Below, one piece after another: positions 1 to 8,700 of a stretch of DNA of 64,000 bases. The position numbers and the translations under genes were made by a program. Within the stretch, counting starts at the first letter, position 1, and the number at the start of each line of letters is the position of its first letter. Below the pieces are notes generated by a model. That model worked only from the letters and a program-made list of their open reading frames with translations. It was not told the origin of the DNA and did not search any database. This stretch comes from Paenibacillus terrigena DSM 21567 (GTDB taxonomy: Bacteria > Bacillota > Bacilli > Paenibacillales > Paenibacillaceae): positions 124,001 to 188,000 of the forward strand of contig NZ_KB895420.1 in assembly GCF_000374845.1 (NCBI RefSeq), written 5' to 3'.

Positions 1-294
1 CATACGAACGTACATGATGATATTAAGCTGGAGCATGTCTGCACCATAGCGAATATGTCGAAGTCGACCTTCTGCAGCTTGTTCAAAGAGTGGACAGGCA
101 AGACGTTCAACCGCTATCTGATTGATCTGCGGATTCTGAATGCCATGACGTTGTTGCAGCGGCCAACCTTATCGGTCACGGATGTGTGTTATGCGACGGG
201 GTTTAATGAGCTGTCTTACTTCTGCAGAATCTTCAAAAAGTACACGGGGATCTCTCCCAATCACTTTCGCAAGCAGGCGATTCGAAAATCGTGA
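1..294 (+). CDS. AraC-family transcriptional regulator, C-terminal part (5' end outside window)
   Basis: The frame is open from base 1 to the stop at 292-294, so only the last 97 residues are present and the start lies upstream of the window. They form the double helix-turn-helix of AraC/XylS regulators. The first HTH surrounds STFCSLFKEWTGKTF, and the second ends in the family signature with GFNELSYFCRIFKKYTGISP followed by a short basic tail. The N-terminal sensing domain is not visible, so the inducer and the class (cupin-type AraC or response-regulator fusion) cannot be told. It lies 185 bp upstream of a co-directional sugar ABC operon, which it plausibly controls; that link is inferred from position only. 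Confidence 0.9.
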   Translation, partial: HTNVHDDIKLEHVCTIANMSKSTFCSLFKEWTGKTFNRYLIDLRILNAMTLLQRPTLSVTDVCYATGFNELSYFCRIFKKYTGISPNHFRKQAIRKS

Positions 295-315
295 AATCAT
301 ACGATAATCCTATTT

Positions 316-352
316 TTGAAGACGATAGTGAAATGAACTAAAACGCTTACAT
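316..352 (+). promoter_or_regulatory. Candidate promoter with overlapping degenerate cre site
   Basis: TTGAAG at 316-321 and TAAAAC at 339-344 are spaced by 17 bp. The -10 is overlapped by AAAACGCTTACAT, which on the minus strand matches the CcpA cre consensus WTGNAANCGNWNNCW except at the last two fixed positions. The first half of that element also occurs upstream of the second sugar importer at 37133-37147. It is a weak promoter call, useful mainly as a pointer to catabolite control of the operon that starts at 480. Confidence 0.3.
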
Positions 353-479
353 GATAACATGTGGGATATTGATAGCCTGTAGCGGATACGAGTCAGGTCG
401 TTGCTATCAACCAAATGATGGGGTGAGGTTTCTACGGTTTTGCACGAAATTAGCAAGAATCAAAGGAGGAACGGGCGGC

Positions 480-1790
480 ATGCAAAGAAAACCATGGCTG
501 TGGGGTCTAGTTCTTGTTCTTATGATTTCGGTTGCATCAGGCTGTGCGGGAAAAGAAACTCAGAATGCTAACAATCAGTCAGACGGTTCCAAGGGTGGTG
601 AATCAACCAAAGGCGCTGTAGAGCTCAGCTTCTGGTACGGCTGGACGGGGCCGGAAGCGGCTGCGCTCGAGAAGATCATTGCGAAGTGGAATGCGGCGAA
701 TCCGGACATCAAGGTCAAGGGGCTGTCACAGAGTGACTATCAGAAGCAGCTCACCGCGATTACGGGGGGCAATCCGCCGGACATTGCTTCGAATTTCGGG
801 CAGGATGTTGTGCCATGGGGCGAACGCGGGGCGATGATGCCGCTCGACGATTACATCAAGAAGGACGGTGTCGATCTCAGCGATTATATTACAGCCGCAC
901 TCAGCACGTCACAAGGGAATGGCAAGACGTACGCACTGCCGATTGCGATGCACACCACGATGTTGTTCTACAACAAAGACGTCTTGGCAAAAGCAGGATT
1001 CGATGGTCCGCCGCAGACGATCAGCCAGTTGAAGGAGTATATCACGAAGCTCAGCGTCAAGCAGGATGGAGGGCGATTGCAACAGCTGGGATTGTGGCCT
1101 GGGGTAGATGCGTTTACCTTCACGAATGCATTCGGGGGTTCTTATTATGATGCTGATGCGAAGCAAGTGACGCCTGACAATGCAGGTGTGAAATCCGCAA
1201 TCCAGCTGGCCAAAGGCATATGGGACCAATTCGGATCGGAGGAGCTGGATCGCTTCGCATCCGGGCTTGGACAGTATATGTCCGCTCAGAACCCGTTCTT
1301 CACGGGCAAATATGCGATGACGATCGACGGGGAATGGCTGCCGACCTTCATCAAGCAGTTCGCCCCGAACTTGAACTATGGCATTGCTCCGATTCCGTAT
1401 GATGATAACAATCCGAATCTCAAGAATCCAGGCAACGTCACGACAAGCGTATTCTACATTCCAAAAGGCGTGAAAAACCCCGATGCATCTTGGAAATTCC
1501 TGAAGTGGCTGACCGAGCCGGAGCAGATGGGAGAATTCACTGCAGCGCTTGGGAACCTGCCGACGAGAGCATCGTTGTTGGATGATCCGATCTATGCGAA
1601 TGTACCGGGATTCAAAGAGTTCCTAACCTATTCGCAAAGCCCGAACCTGCACTCGTTCCCTGCCACAGCATTCGCGAATGAATATATGACGGAGTTCACG
1701 GACCAATATAACGCAATCCTGAGAGGAAAGATAGGTATTGATGAAGGGCTCAAGAAGGTGAAGGATAAGATACAGCCTTTGGTCAAATAG
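480..1790 (+). CDS. Sugar ABC transporter substrate-binding lipoprotein (CUT1 family)
   Basis: This 436-residue protein is the extracellular binding component of a carbohydrate importer. A lipoprotein signal peptide ends in the lipobox VASGC with the modified Cys at residue 22, so the protein should be anchored to the outer face of the membrane. The mature part has the family-1 solute-binding pattern (LSFWYGWTGPEAAALEKI near the start, then a segment on weights, NPPDI and later WKFLKWLTEPEQ). I chose the ATG at 480 because AAAGGAGG sits just upstream; an in-frame ATG at 351 has no ribosome site and would put 43 residues before the signal peptide. It heads an operon with two permeases and two oxidoreductases. 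The substrate cannot be read from sequence; a sugar, sugar acid or inositol derivative would fit the oxidoreductases. No ATPase gene is present, so a shared MsmX-type ATPase is expected. Confidence 0.9.
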   Translation: MQRKPWLWGLVLVLMISVASGCAGKETQNANNQSDGSKGGESTKGAVELSFWYGWTGPEAAALEKIIAKWNAANPDIKVKGLSQSDYQKQLTAITGGNPPDIASNFGQDVVPWGERGAMMPLDDYIKKDGVDLSDYITAALSTSQGNGKTYALPIAMHTTMLFYNKDVLAKAGFDGPPQTISQLKEYITKLSVKQDGGRLQQLGLWPGVDAFTFTNAFGGSYYDADAKQVTPDNAGVKSAIQLAKGIWDQFGSEELDRFASGLGQYMSAQNPFFTGKYAMTIDGEWLPTFIKQFAPNLNYGIAPIPYDDNNPNLKNPGNVTTSVFYIPKGVKNPDASWKFLKWLTEPEQMGEFTAALGNLPTRASLLDDPIYANVPGFKEFLTYSQSPNLHSFPATAFANEYMTEFTDQYNAILRGKIGIDEGLKKVKDKIQPLVK

Positions 1791-1806
1791 GAGCTTGTAA
1801 ACCAGG

Positions 1807-1856
1807 CGGATCTAATTCAGCCGATCCTTGTGGGTTGGAGCACTGGATTAGATCCG
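1807..1856 (+). other. Intercistronic hairpin between binding protein and permease
   Basis: Two 14-bp arms, 1807-1820 and 1843-1856, pair with a single G-U and enclose a 22-base loop. There is no T-run after it, so it is not a standard terminator. In binding-protein operons such a hairpin usually protects the upstream message or attenuates the downstream one, giving more binding protein than permease. Confidence 0.6.
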
Positions 1857-1881
1857 AGACCTAAGAAAGGAGTACAAGTCG

Positions 1882-2832
1882 ATGAGTGACTCCGCATCCA
1901 TGAAGCTGTCTGCGAAGCGAAAGGGTTGGACGAGAAGGGAATGGCGCTACTTCTGGCTGGGACTCCTCTTTGCTTCCCCGTGGATTATCGGATTTCTGGT
2001 CTTTACGGTGTATCCCTTCTTCAGCTCCCTATACTTCAGCTTGACGACATACGATTTGTTCAATCCCCCACAGTGGGTAGGGCTGGATAATTACAAGCAA
2101 ATTATGACCGACGAGAGGTTCTACAAATCGATCAATAACACCTTATTTATGGCTTTCATTTCGGTGCCGATCTCGCTCGCCAGCTCCTTAATCATTGCGC
2201 TTATGCTGAACTTCAAGGTGAAGGGCATCAATTATTACCGTACGATTTTCTATCTTCCAGCCGTTATTCCCGTCGTGGCAAGTGCGCTGCTCTGGACATG
2301 GATGCTGAACCCGGATTTTGGCCTGATCAATATGTTCCTTCGGGCGGTAGGCCTTCCCGATCCGGCATGGCTGATGGACCCGCGATATACCAAGCCATCC
2401 CTTGTTCTCATGGGGTTATGGGGTTCCGGTGCGGGAGCGCTGATATTCCTCGCAGCGCTTCAGGGCGTGCCGCAGCAATATTACGAAGCCGCTCAGGTGG
2501 ACGGTGCGAACGGGTGGCATCGCTTCTGGAGGATTACGATCCCGGCGCTATCGCCAATCATCTTATTTCAGCTCATCATGGGTCTCATCGGTGCATTTCA
2601 GATATTTACAGAGTCTTATATTCTTGCTGGTGGCAAATCGGTGAGCGGTTCGATCGGCGGGCCTGATCAATCGCTGCTGTTCTATGCGGTCAACCTATAC
2701 CAAGAAGCGTTCATGAATCTGAAGATGGGCTATGCTTCCGCACTTGCTTGGATTCTATTTATCATCGTGATGGCCATTACCCTCGTGCTCCTGAAAACGT
2801 CCAGGCGATGGGTCTACTATGGAGGTGAATAG
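1882..2832 (+). CDS. Sugar ABC transporter permease, MalF/UgpA type
   Basis: This 316-residue integral membrane protein has six predicted membrane segments, the first at about residues 24-46 (FWLGLLFASPWIIGFLVFTV). The cytoplasmic coupling loop carries the EAA motif YYEAAQVDGANGWHRFWRI, which contacts the ATPase. The start ATG at 1882 follows AAAGGAG at a normal distance. It lies 91 bp after the binding protein, across a hairpin, and only 3 bp before the partner permease, so the two are surely co-translated. Together they form the transmembrane channel for the sugar bound by the upstream lipoprotein. Confidence 0.93.
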   Translation: MSDSASMKLSAKRKGWTRREWRYFWLGLLFASPWIIGFLVFTVYPFFSSLYFSLTTYDLFNPPQWVGLDNYKQIMTDERFYKSINNTLFMAFISVPISLASSLIIALMLNFKVKGINYYRTIFYLPAVIPVVASALLWTWMLNPDFGLINMFLRAVGLPDPAWLMDPRYTKPSLVLMGLWGSGAGALIFLAALQGVPQQYYEAAQVDGANGWHRFWRITIPALSPIILFQLIMGLIGAFQIFTESYILAGGKSVSGSIGGPDQSLLFYAVNLYQEAFMNLKMGYASALAWILFIIVMAITLVLLKTSRRWVYYGGE

Positions 2833-2835
2833 CGG

Positions 2836-3666
2836 ATGACAGCTAAGCTGGTGCGAACTAAAATCCTGCCGCATATGGTGCTGATCTTGTTCTCCATTTT
2901 CTTTCTGTTTCCTTTCGTATGGCTCGTATTCACTTCGCTGAAGACGTCGAATGAAATCTTTGCTATGCCTCCACGCATTTTGCCTGAGGCGTTCCACTTT
3001 GAGAATTACCGAGCGGCCTTAGAGACGGTGCCGTTCCCGCGCTATATGTTGAATACGCTCGTCATCTGCGTGATCTGCATCGTGGGGCAATTGTTCGCAG
3101 CACCACTCGTTGCGTATTCGATCTCACGAATTCCATGGGTGGGGAGCAAAATTATTTTTGCGATCGTTCTCGCGACGATGATTCTGCCATCTCAGGTGCA
3201 ATTGATTCCGCAGTATATTATTTTTACGAAGCTGGGCTGGGTCAATACGATTCTGCCGCTCACGATTGGGGCTTTCTTCGGGGCACCGTTCTATATTTTC
3301 CTGCTGCGGCAGTTCCTGTTAGGCGTTCCGAAAGAGTTGTCTGAGGCGGCCAAAATTGATGGAGCATCCGAGTTCCGCATCTACAGGCAGATCATCCTGC
3401 CGACCTTAAAGCCTGCACTGGCCACGGTAGCGCTGTTTACCTTCGTCGGATCGTATACCGATTTCATGGGACCACTCATTTACCTGAATGATGCGGCGAA
3501 ATGGACGATCACGGTTGGCTTGCAGGGCTTCCAGCAGGATCACGGTGCGCAGTGGGAGCAGCTCATGGCGGCATCGACGATTATGGCGATTCCTATGATT
3601 CTATTGTACTTTTTCGGACAAAAATATTTCATGCAATCCGGTTCGGCTTTCACTGGGTTCAAATAA
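2836..3666 (+). CDS. Sugar ABC transporter permease, MalG/UgpE type
   Basis: This 276-residue protein is the second channel subunit. It begins with a membrane helix (MVLILFSIFFLFPFVWLVF), continues with the typical MalG-type NYRAALETVPFPRYMLNTL segment, and has the EAA loop ELSEAAKIDGASEFRIYRQI before the last helices. Its ribosome site GGAGGTGAA overlaps the end of the upstream permease gene, which explains the 3-bp gap. It is followed 16 bp later by a Gfo/Idh/MocA oxidoreductase gene. Confidence 0.93.
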   Translation: MTAKLVRTKILPHMVLILFSIFFLFPFVWLVFTSLKTSNEIFAMPPRILPEAFHFENYRAALETVPFPRYMLNTLVICVICIVGQLFAAPLVAYSISRIPWVGSKIIFAIVLATMILPSQVQLIPQYIIFTKLGWVNTILPLTIGAFFGAPFYIFLLRQFLLGVPKELSEAAKIDGASEFRIYRQIILPTLKPALATVALFTFVGSYTDFMGPLIYLNDAAKWTITVGLQGFQQDHGAQWEQLMAASTIMAIPMILLYFFGQKYFMQSGSAFTGFK

Positions 3667-3682
3667 TTGGAGGGACGATTCA

Positions 3683-4762
3683 ATGAGCAAGACCATTGTA
3701 GCAATTATCGGCTGTGGAACGATCGCGAATAGCGCGCATATTCCTGCGTATCTGGCTAATCCAGACGCGGAGATCAAATATTTCTGCGATATCCGCAAAG
3801 AAATGGCAGAGAAGGCGGTCGAGAAGCATGGCTGCGGCGAGGCGATCGAAGATTACCATATCATTCTGGAAGACCCGGAAGTCGAAGCGGTCTCGATCTG
3901 TACACCGAACCATGTTCATGCATCCATTGCGATCGACTGCTTGCGTGCAGGGAAGCATGTCCTCTGCGAGAAGCCGGCAGCGAGAACGTATGCGGAAGCG
4001 CTAGAAATGCAGAAGGTGCAGCATGAGACGGGGAAGACGCTGAATATCGGCGTCGTGAATCGCTTCAATAAAGGCGTCAATCTGATAAAAAACATGATTG
4101 ACGATGGAGAATTAGGTGAGCTGTATCATGTGTACGTGAGCTTCCGTGCGCACCGTTCGATCCCTGGGCTCGGCGGAGACTTCACCACCAAAGCCGTTGC
4201 AGGTGGCGGAGCGCTGATCGATTGGGGTGTACATTTCCTTGATATCGTCATGTATTGTGTAGGCGATCCGCAGCCGAAGACGGTGACGGGGCAGGCGTAT
4301 TCCAAGCTCGGCAAAGACATGCAGAATTACGCGTACCTCAATATGTGGGCAGGACCACCGAACTTCTCGGGAACCTATGATGTCGATGATTTTGTAACCG
4401 CGATGATTCGCACGGAAGGGCCTTCGATTACGATGAATGGCGCATGGGCACAAAATATCGGTGTCGATGAGATGTATATCGATTTCCTTGGCGACAAGGC
4501 AGGTATCCGGCTGCAGTACGGTTCGGATTTCACGATCTACAGTGCGAAGCATGGGGCGTTAATCGAGAGCACACCGAAGTTCACGAAAAGCGATATGTTC
4601 CAGAACGAAATCGATAGCTTCCTGGCGTGCGTTAAGTCGGGTGAGAAATTACCGGCGCACATTGACTATGTGATCCAATCCTCCAAGATTATTGAGGCGA
4701 TCTATCAATCCTCCGACCAAGGGGAGGAAATCTCCTTCGTGAAGCAAGGGGTCGTCCAATGA
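3683..4762 (+). CDS. Gfo/Idh/MocA family NAD(P)-dependent oxidoreductase
   Basis: This 359-residue protein is a predicted sugar or cyclitol dehydrogenase. The N-terminal Rossmann fold starts with IVAIIGCGTIA (dinucleotide-binding G10, G12) and carries the family's CEKP motif, with E96, K97 and P98 as the catalytic Lys region. The C-terminal half is the usual alpha/beta substrate domain (GGGALIDWGVHFLDIVMYCVG, with the conserved Asp and His). It is preceded by TTGGAGGG and overlaps the next gene by 4 bp (ATGA). Its place in the importer operon suggests it oxidises the imported compound or its derivative. The exact substrate is unknown. Confidence 0.9.
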   Translation: MSKTIVAIIGCGTIANSAHIPAYLANPDAEIKYFCDIRKEMAEKAVEKHGCGEAIEDYHIILEDPEVEAVSICTPNHVHASIAIDCLRAGKHVLCEKPAARTYAEALEMQKVQHETGKTLNIGVVNRFNKGVNLIKNMIDDGELGELYHVYVSFRAHRSIPGLGGDFTTKAVAGGGALIDWGVHFLDIVMYCVGDPQPKTVTGQAYSKLGKDMQNYAYLNMWAGPPNFSGTYDVDDFVTAMIRTEGPSITMNGAWAQNIGVDEMYIDFLGDKAGIRLQYGSDFTIYSAKHGALIESTPKFTKSDMFQNEIDSFLACVKSGEKLPAHIDYVIQSSKIIEAIYQSSDQGEEISFVKQGVVQ

Positions 4763-5598
4763 AGAAGATCGGATTCATCGATTATTATCTGGATGAGTGG
4801 CATGCGAATAACTACCCGGAATGGATTCGGAGCGCCTCGGGTGGAAGCATGGAGGTCGCTTACGCCTACGGTATGAAGGATGCCGAGCAAGGGCTCAGTA
4901 ATACAGCTTGGTGTGAGCGCCATGGTGTCGCGTTGCTGCCGACGATTGCAGAGGTCGTGGAGCATAGCGATTATCTGATCGTGTTGTCTCCCGATCACCC
5001 GGAGCAGCACGAAGCGCTCGCCCAGCTGCCGCTCACCTCCGGGAAGCCGACGTATATCGATAAGACGTTTGCCCCGGATCGGGCAACGGCACTCCGATTG
5101 TTCGAACGTGCTGCGCAGCATGACACGCCGCTCTATTCCTCATCGGCGCTGCGGTTCGCAACGGAGTATGTCGAAGCGGAACGTCAGGGAGTCCGAGTTG
5201 TCTCCAGCTGGGGGCCCGGGTCCTTCGACAACTATTCGATTCATCAGCTGGAGCCGATCGCATCTCTGATGGGGACGGATGCGCAGCGGGTGATGTTCAT
5301 CGGAACAGAGGCCGTGCCAGCCTTGATGATCGAATTCTCGGATGGTCGGCAGGCGACGATTCAGCATCCGGGACTCGGATGTCCTTTTACGATGGCGGTG
5401 AGTTACGTTTCGGGGAATTGTAGCGTGCTGCGACCAGAGTCGGATTTCTTCCAATTGTTCATCCGTGATTTAGTGGCTTTCTTCGAGACAGGACGTGTGA
5501 CAGTTCCTTCGGTTGAGACGATTGCGATTGTGACATGGATTGAATACGGCCGTATTGCGGCGCAGCGTCCTTATCAGTGGATTGAGCTGCCGTGTTGA
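4759..5598 (+). CDS. Short, divergent Gfo/Idh/MocA-like oxidoreductase
   Basis: This 279-residue protein resembles Gfo/Idh/MocA enzymes in order of elements. It starts with a strand plus loop (MKKIGFIDYYLDEWHANNYP), has a TIAEVVEHSDYLIVLSPDHP segment that matches the family's conserved loop near the cofactor, and has KPTYIDKTFAPD where the canonical EKP motif is expected. It is about 80 residues shorter than its upstream neighbour and lacks a clear GxGxxG turn. The altered motif means NAD binding or catalysis may differ, or that it acts as a partner of the upstream enzyme. It overlaps that gene by 4 bp and ends the operon, followed by a strong terminator. Confidence 0.75.
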   Translation: MKKIGFIDYYLDEWHANNYPEWIRSASGGSMEVAYAYGMKDAEQGLSNTAWCERHGVALLPTIAEVVEHSDYLIVLSPDHPEQHEALAQLPLTSGKPTYIDKTFAPDRATALRLFERAAQHDTPLYSSSALRFATEYVEAERQGVRVVSSWGPGSFDNYSIHQLEPIASLMGTDAQRVMFIGTEAVPALMIEFSDGRQATIQHPGLGCPFTMAVSYVSGNCSVLRPESDFFQLFIRDLVAFFETGRVTVPSVETIAIVTWIEYGRIAAQRPYQWIELPC

Positions 5599-5618
5599 GC
5601 TGATCGGATAAATAGTAG

Positions 5619-5659
5619 GGAAGTTGAAAGTCTATCAAGACTTTCAACTTCCTTTTTTT
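5619..5659 (+). terminator. Rho-independent terminator of the first sugar operon
   Basis: A perfect 15-bp stem (5619-5633 with 5638-5652) encloses the loop ATCA and is followed by seven T residues. It lies about 20 bp after the stop of the last oxidoreductase gene. Confidence 0.95.
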
Positions 5660-5783
5660 GTATTTCACTTTCCTTTACATATACTCCATATGGGGATGAC
5701 CTAGATTTTACAATGGAGGGTTAGACTACAGGTGCGATACATCCATCATTTGGAATAGATAAAAAGGAGAGAGAAATAATCAC

Positions 5784-8700
5784 ATGCTAAGACGCAGAAA
5801 ATGGTTGTCTCTGGCACTACTCGGGAGTATGCTGCTCGGCGTGCTGCAGCCCGCATTGGTACAAGCCGCAGCTGGATTCGATTATACCAAAGTACCGAAG
5901 CTATTAATTACGGAGCTTGTGCCGGATACGAAGAATGTAAGTTCCTCAGACGGTTATGAAAGTATTGAGATTTACAATAATACAAGTCGAGATATTGACT
6001 TCAGAAATTACAAGATTGTGTACAACAACGGCAGTGATAATGACTGGAAGTTAAAGAAGACAGAAGTACCTGCTATCATCAAGCCGCACCAGACGATTGT
6101 GTTATGGATTATGAATGTGAATGGCAGTAATAAAGATGAGACAGCGGACAATTTTAACAGCAATTATACGGTGAATGGATACACGTCCAATTTGATCGAA
6201 GATACAAATTTGTTCCGAATTAATGGAGAAGGAGGCATGGCGAATACGGGAGACCGCAGCGTAGCGATTCATACGCTTGGCGGTGTCGAGATCGCCAAAG
6301 CAGCTTATTCGGTAACCAAGTCCAAAGAAAATTACGGCATCCACTATAGTTATCCGATAGATGCAAGCAAGAACATGGCCATGGTAGGTGCGCCGGAATC
6401 GCAGCCGGCTTCACCAGGGACCGTCGAGGCGAATCAAGTGCCGGCGTTTACTTCGGATATCGGTGAGCCGCCTGCCGCTACGAGTCTGAATTTCGCTCAC
6501 ACAGCGGCGCCCAAGATTTCCGTGAATCAAGATGTGCCGATTGAGGCGTCTATCACGGGTAATCTGAATCTGACAGTTACCGCTTCCGTCTACTATAAGA
6601 CAGATGTTCAGACGGCATATACGCCGCTAGTGATGACATCGGCCGATGGAGTAAAGCATACGGCGACGATTCCAGGCCAAGCGGTCGTTGACGGCAATCT
6701 GCTTCAATACTATATCGAAGCGGCGGACGGCGATTTGCTGCCTGAGCGAACGGGTACATATGCGGTAGAGATCGAATCGTTGCCGCCGGTGCAAGGGGAT
6801 AAGCTTCAAATCGAGCATACCTCTGCACAGCTTGTCGAAGCGAAGGATTTGGAAATCTCCGCTAAGCTGAACAATCCGGACAATGTCAAGATTGACAAGG
6901 TTGAACTGTTGTTCAAGTCGCCTTCGCAAGTGAGATACAGAGTCATGACGATGGAGAAAAAGCCTAGCGGCGACTATAGCGCCGTCATTCCGGCGAATGC
7001 GTTTGTCGAACCAACGCTTGATTACATCATTCGCGTGAAAGACGTTGAGAAGAGCTATACGGTAGGCGTCAAAATCCCGGCATTTGATCCTGCGACGGTA
7101 CCGCCGTTGCTCGTGACGAAGATCGTTCCGAACACGACGAATGTGCCGAACACGTCTTCGGATGCATTCGAAATGATCGAAGTATATAACAATACCGATG
7201 CACCGATCAATTTCAAGAACTATAAGATCAACTATCGTTATCCTGACGATGGTCCGGAAGCTGACGTGAAGTGGCCGACGACCAAAGAAGACTTCGTTAT
7301 CCCGTCCCAACAGTCAGTCGTGTTCTGGATTAAGAACGACACGAACAGCAGTTATACGGCTGCGGATTTCAACAGCTTCTATAAGACGAGCTTGATTGAA
7401 GACACGAACTTGTTCGTGATCAAGAGCGATGGCATGGCGAATTCCGGGCGTCGCGGTGTCGTGGTCAAGACGAATACAGGCAAAGAAATTTCCTATGCCA
7501 ACTATGAGGCAACCACCGTGTATGAAGGCGGCGTGAGCGACGAGACCAAGGAAGATAAAGCGATTGTATTCAAATATCCAATGGACGGCAGCATCACGAT
7601 GATCAAGGCAAGCTCCGGTCAAGTTACTCCTGTTCCTGGGGCTGTGGACAGTACGTTAGTGCCATCAGTGCCCGTTCATATCGAAGTGGACACGGTTCCG
7701 CCAACGGCAGAAGATCGGACAGGCATCACGGCGATCGACCAGTCGAAGAACCTCGACCTGAAGGCTTTTGCAGATGATAAACAGCAAGTGGCGACGGTGA
7801 AAGTTCTTATCCGTACGGACAAAGAATCGGAGTATATCGGTTACTCGCTTACACAGAATTTCAATGATTCGCTGTATCATTATCTCGTGCCGGCAGCAAC
7901 CCTAATCGGCAGTAAGTACATCGAATATTATTTCATGGTATCTGACGGTACGAATGAGGTTGAGACGGCGAAGGTGAAGGTGAACATCACAGGCAAGCCG
8001 GGCCATGATCCGCTTCGTCTAAACGTGAAGAACGGGGATATCGTGAACGGCACGAAGACGTTGAAAGGTACGTCCGAGACCGCTTCTCCGAATACATTGC
8101 AATTAAGCGTTGACGGTCAAGTGCTTGCGCAAGATACGTACGATGCACTAGAGCATGATGCTTACTTCGTCTTCGAAGCGAAGGGTGTCGATTACTATTT
8201 TAAGAATGCCGTCACGATGGGACCGCCAAGCGACAAGGATAAGACGATCCTCTATACGTTCATGGATCCGATTCCGACGTATACGACATTGACGTATAAG
8301 ATCGATGCGAGTCGTCTGCATATCGGTGCGGATAACGTGATCTACATTCGCGCAGGGTCGAAGACAAGTCCATTCGATGATCGCAAGGAAGAGAACAAAG
8401 ACGATTTTGAAGTGAGAAACGTACGTCTGATGCTGGCGGACGGCACCGAGATCTGGGATCCGCTCTATGCGAAGGACAAAGAAATTAAGATCGGTGACAG
8501 CCCAGGGAAATTGGAATCGATTGGCTTTAATTTCAATTTGGATGCGAAGTCCTTCCAATCGCATGCTTATGCCTGGGATACGACCAAATCGGCTGATGGT
8601 ACTCATCAGGTGAAGGTGATAGATAACAAGAACAGTGAAGTGGCAGCGAATGTCACGGTAGATAATACGCCGCCTTCGATTAAACCGAATGTGGAAGAAG

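Noticed and set aside
351-479. Upstream ATG at 351 as start of the first binding protein
   Set aside because: It would put 43 residues before a perfect lipoprotein signal and has no ribosome site; the ATG at 480 has AAAGGAGG.
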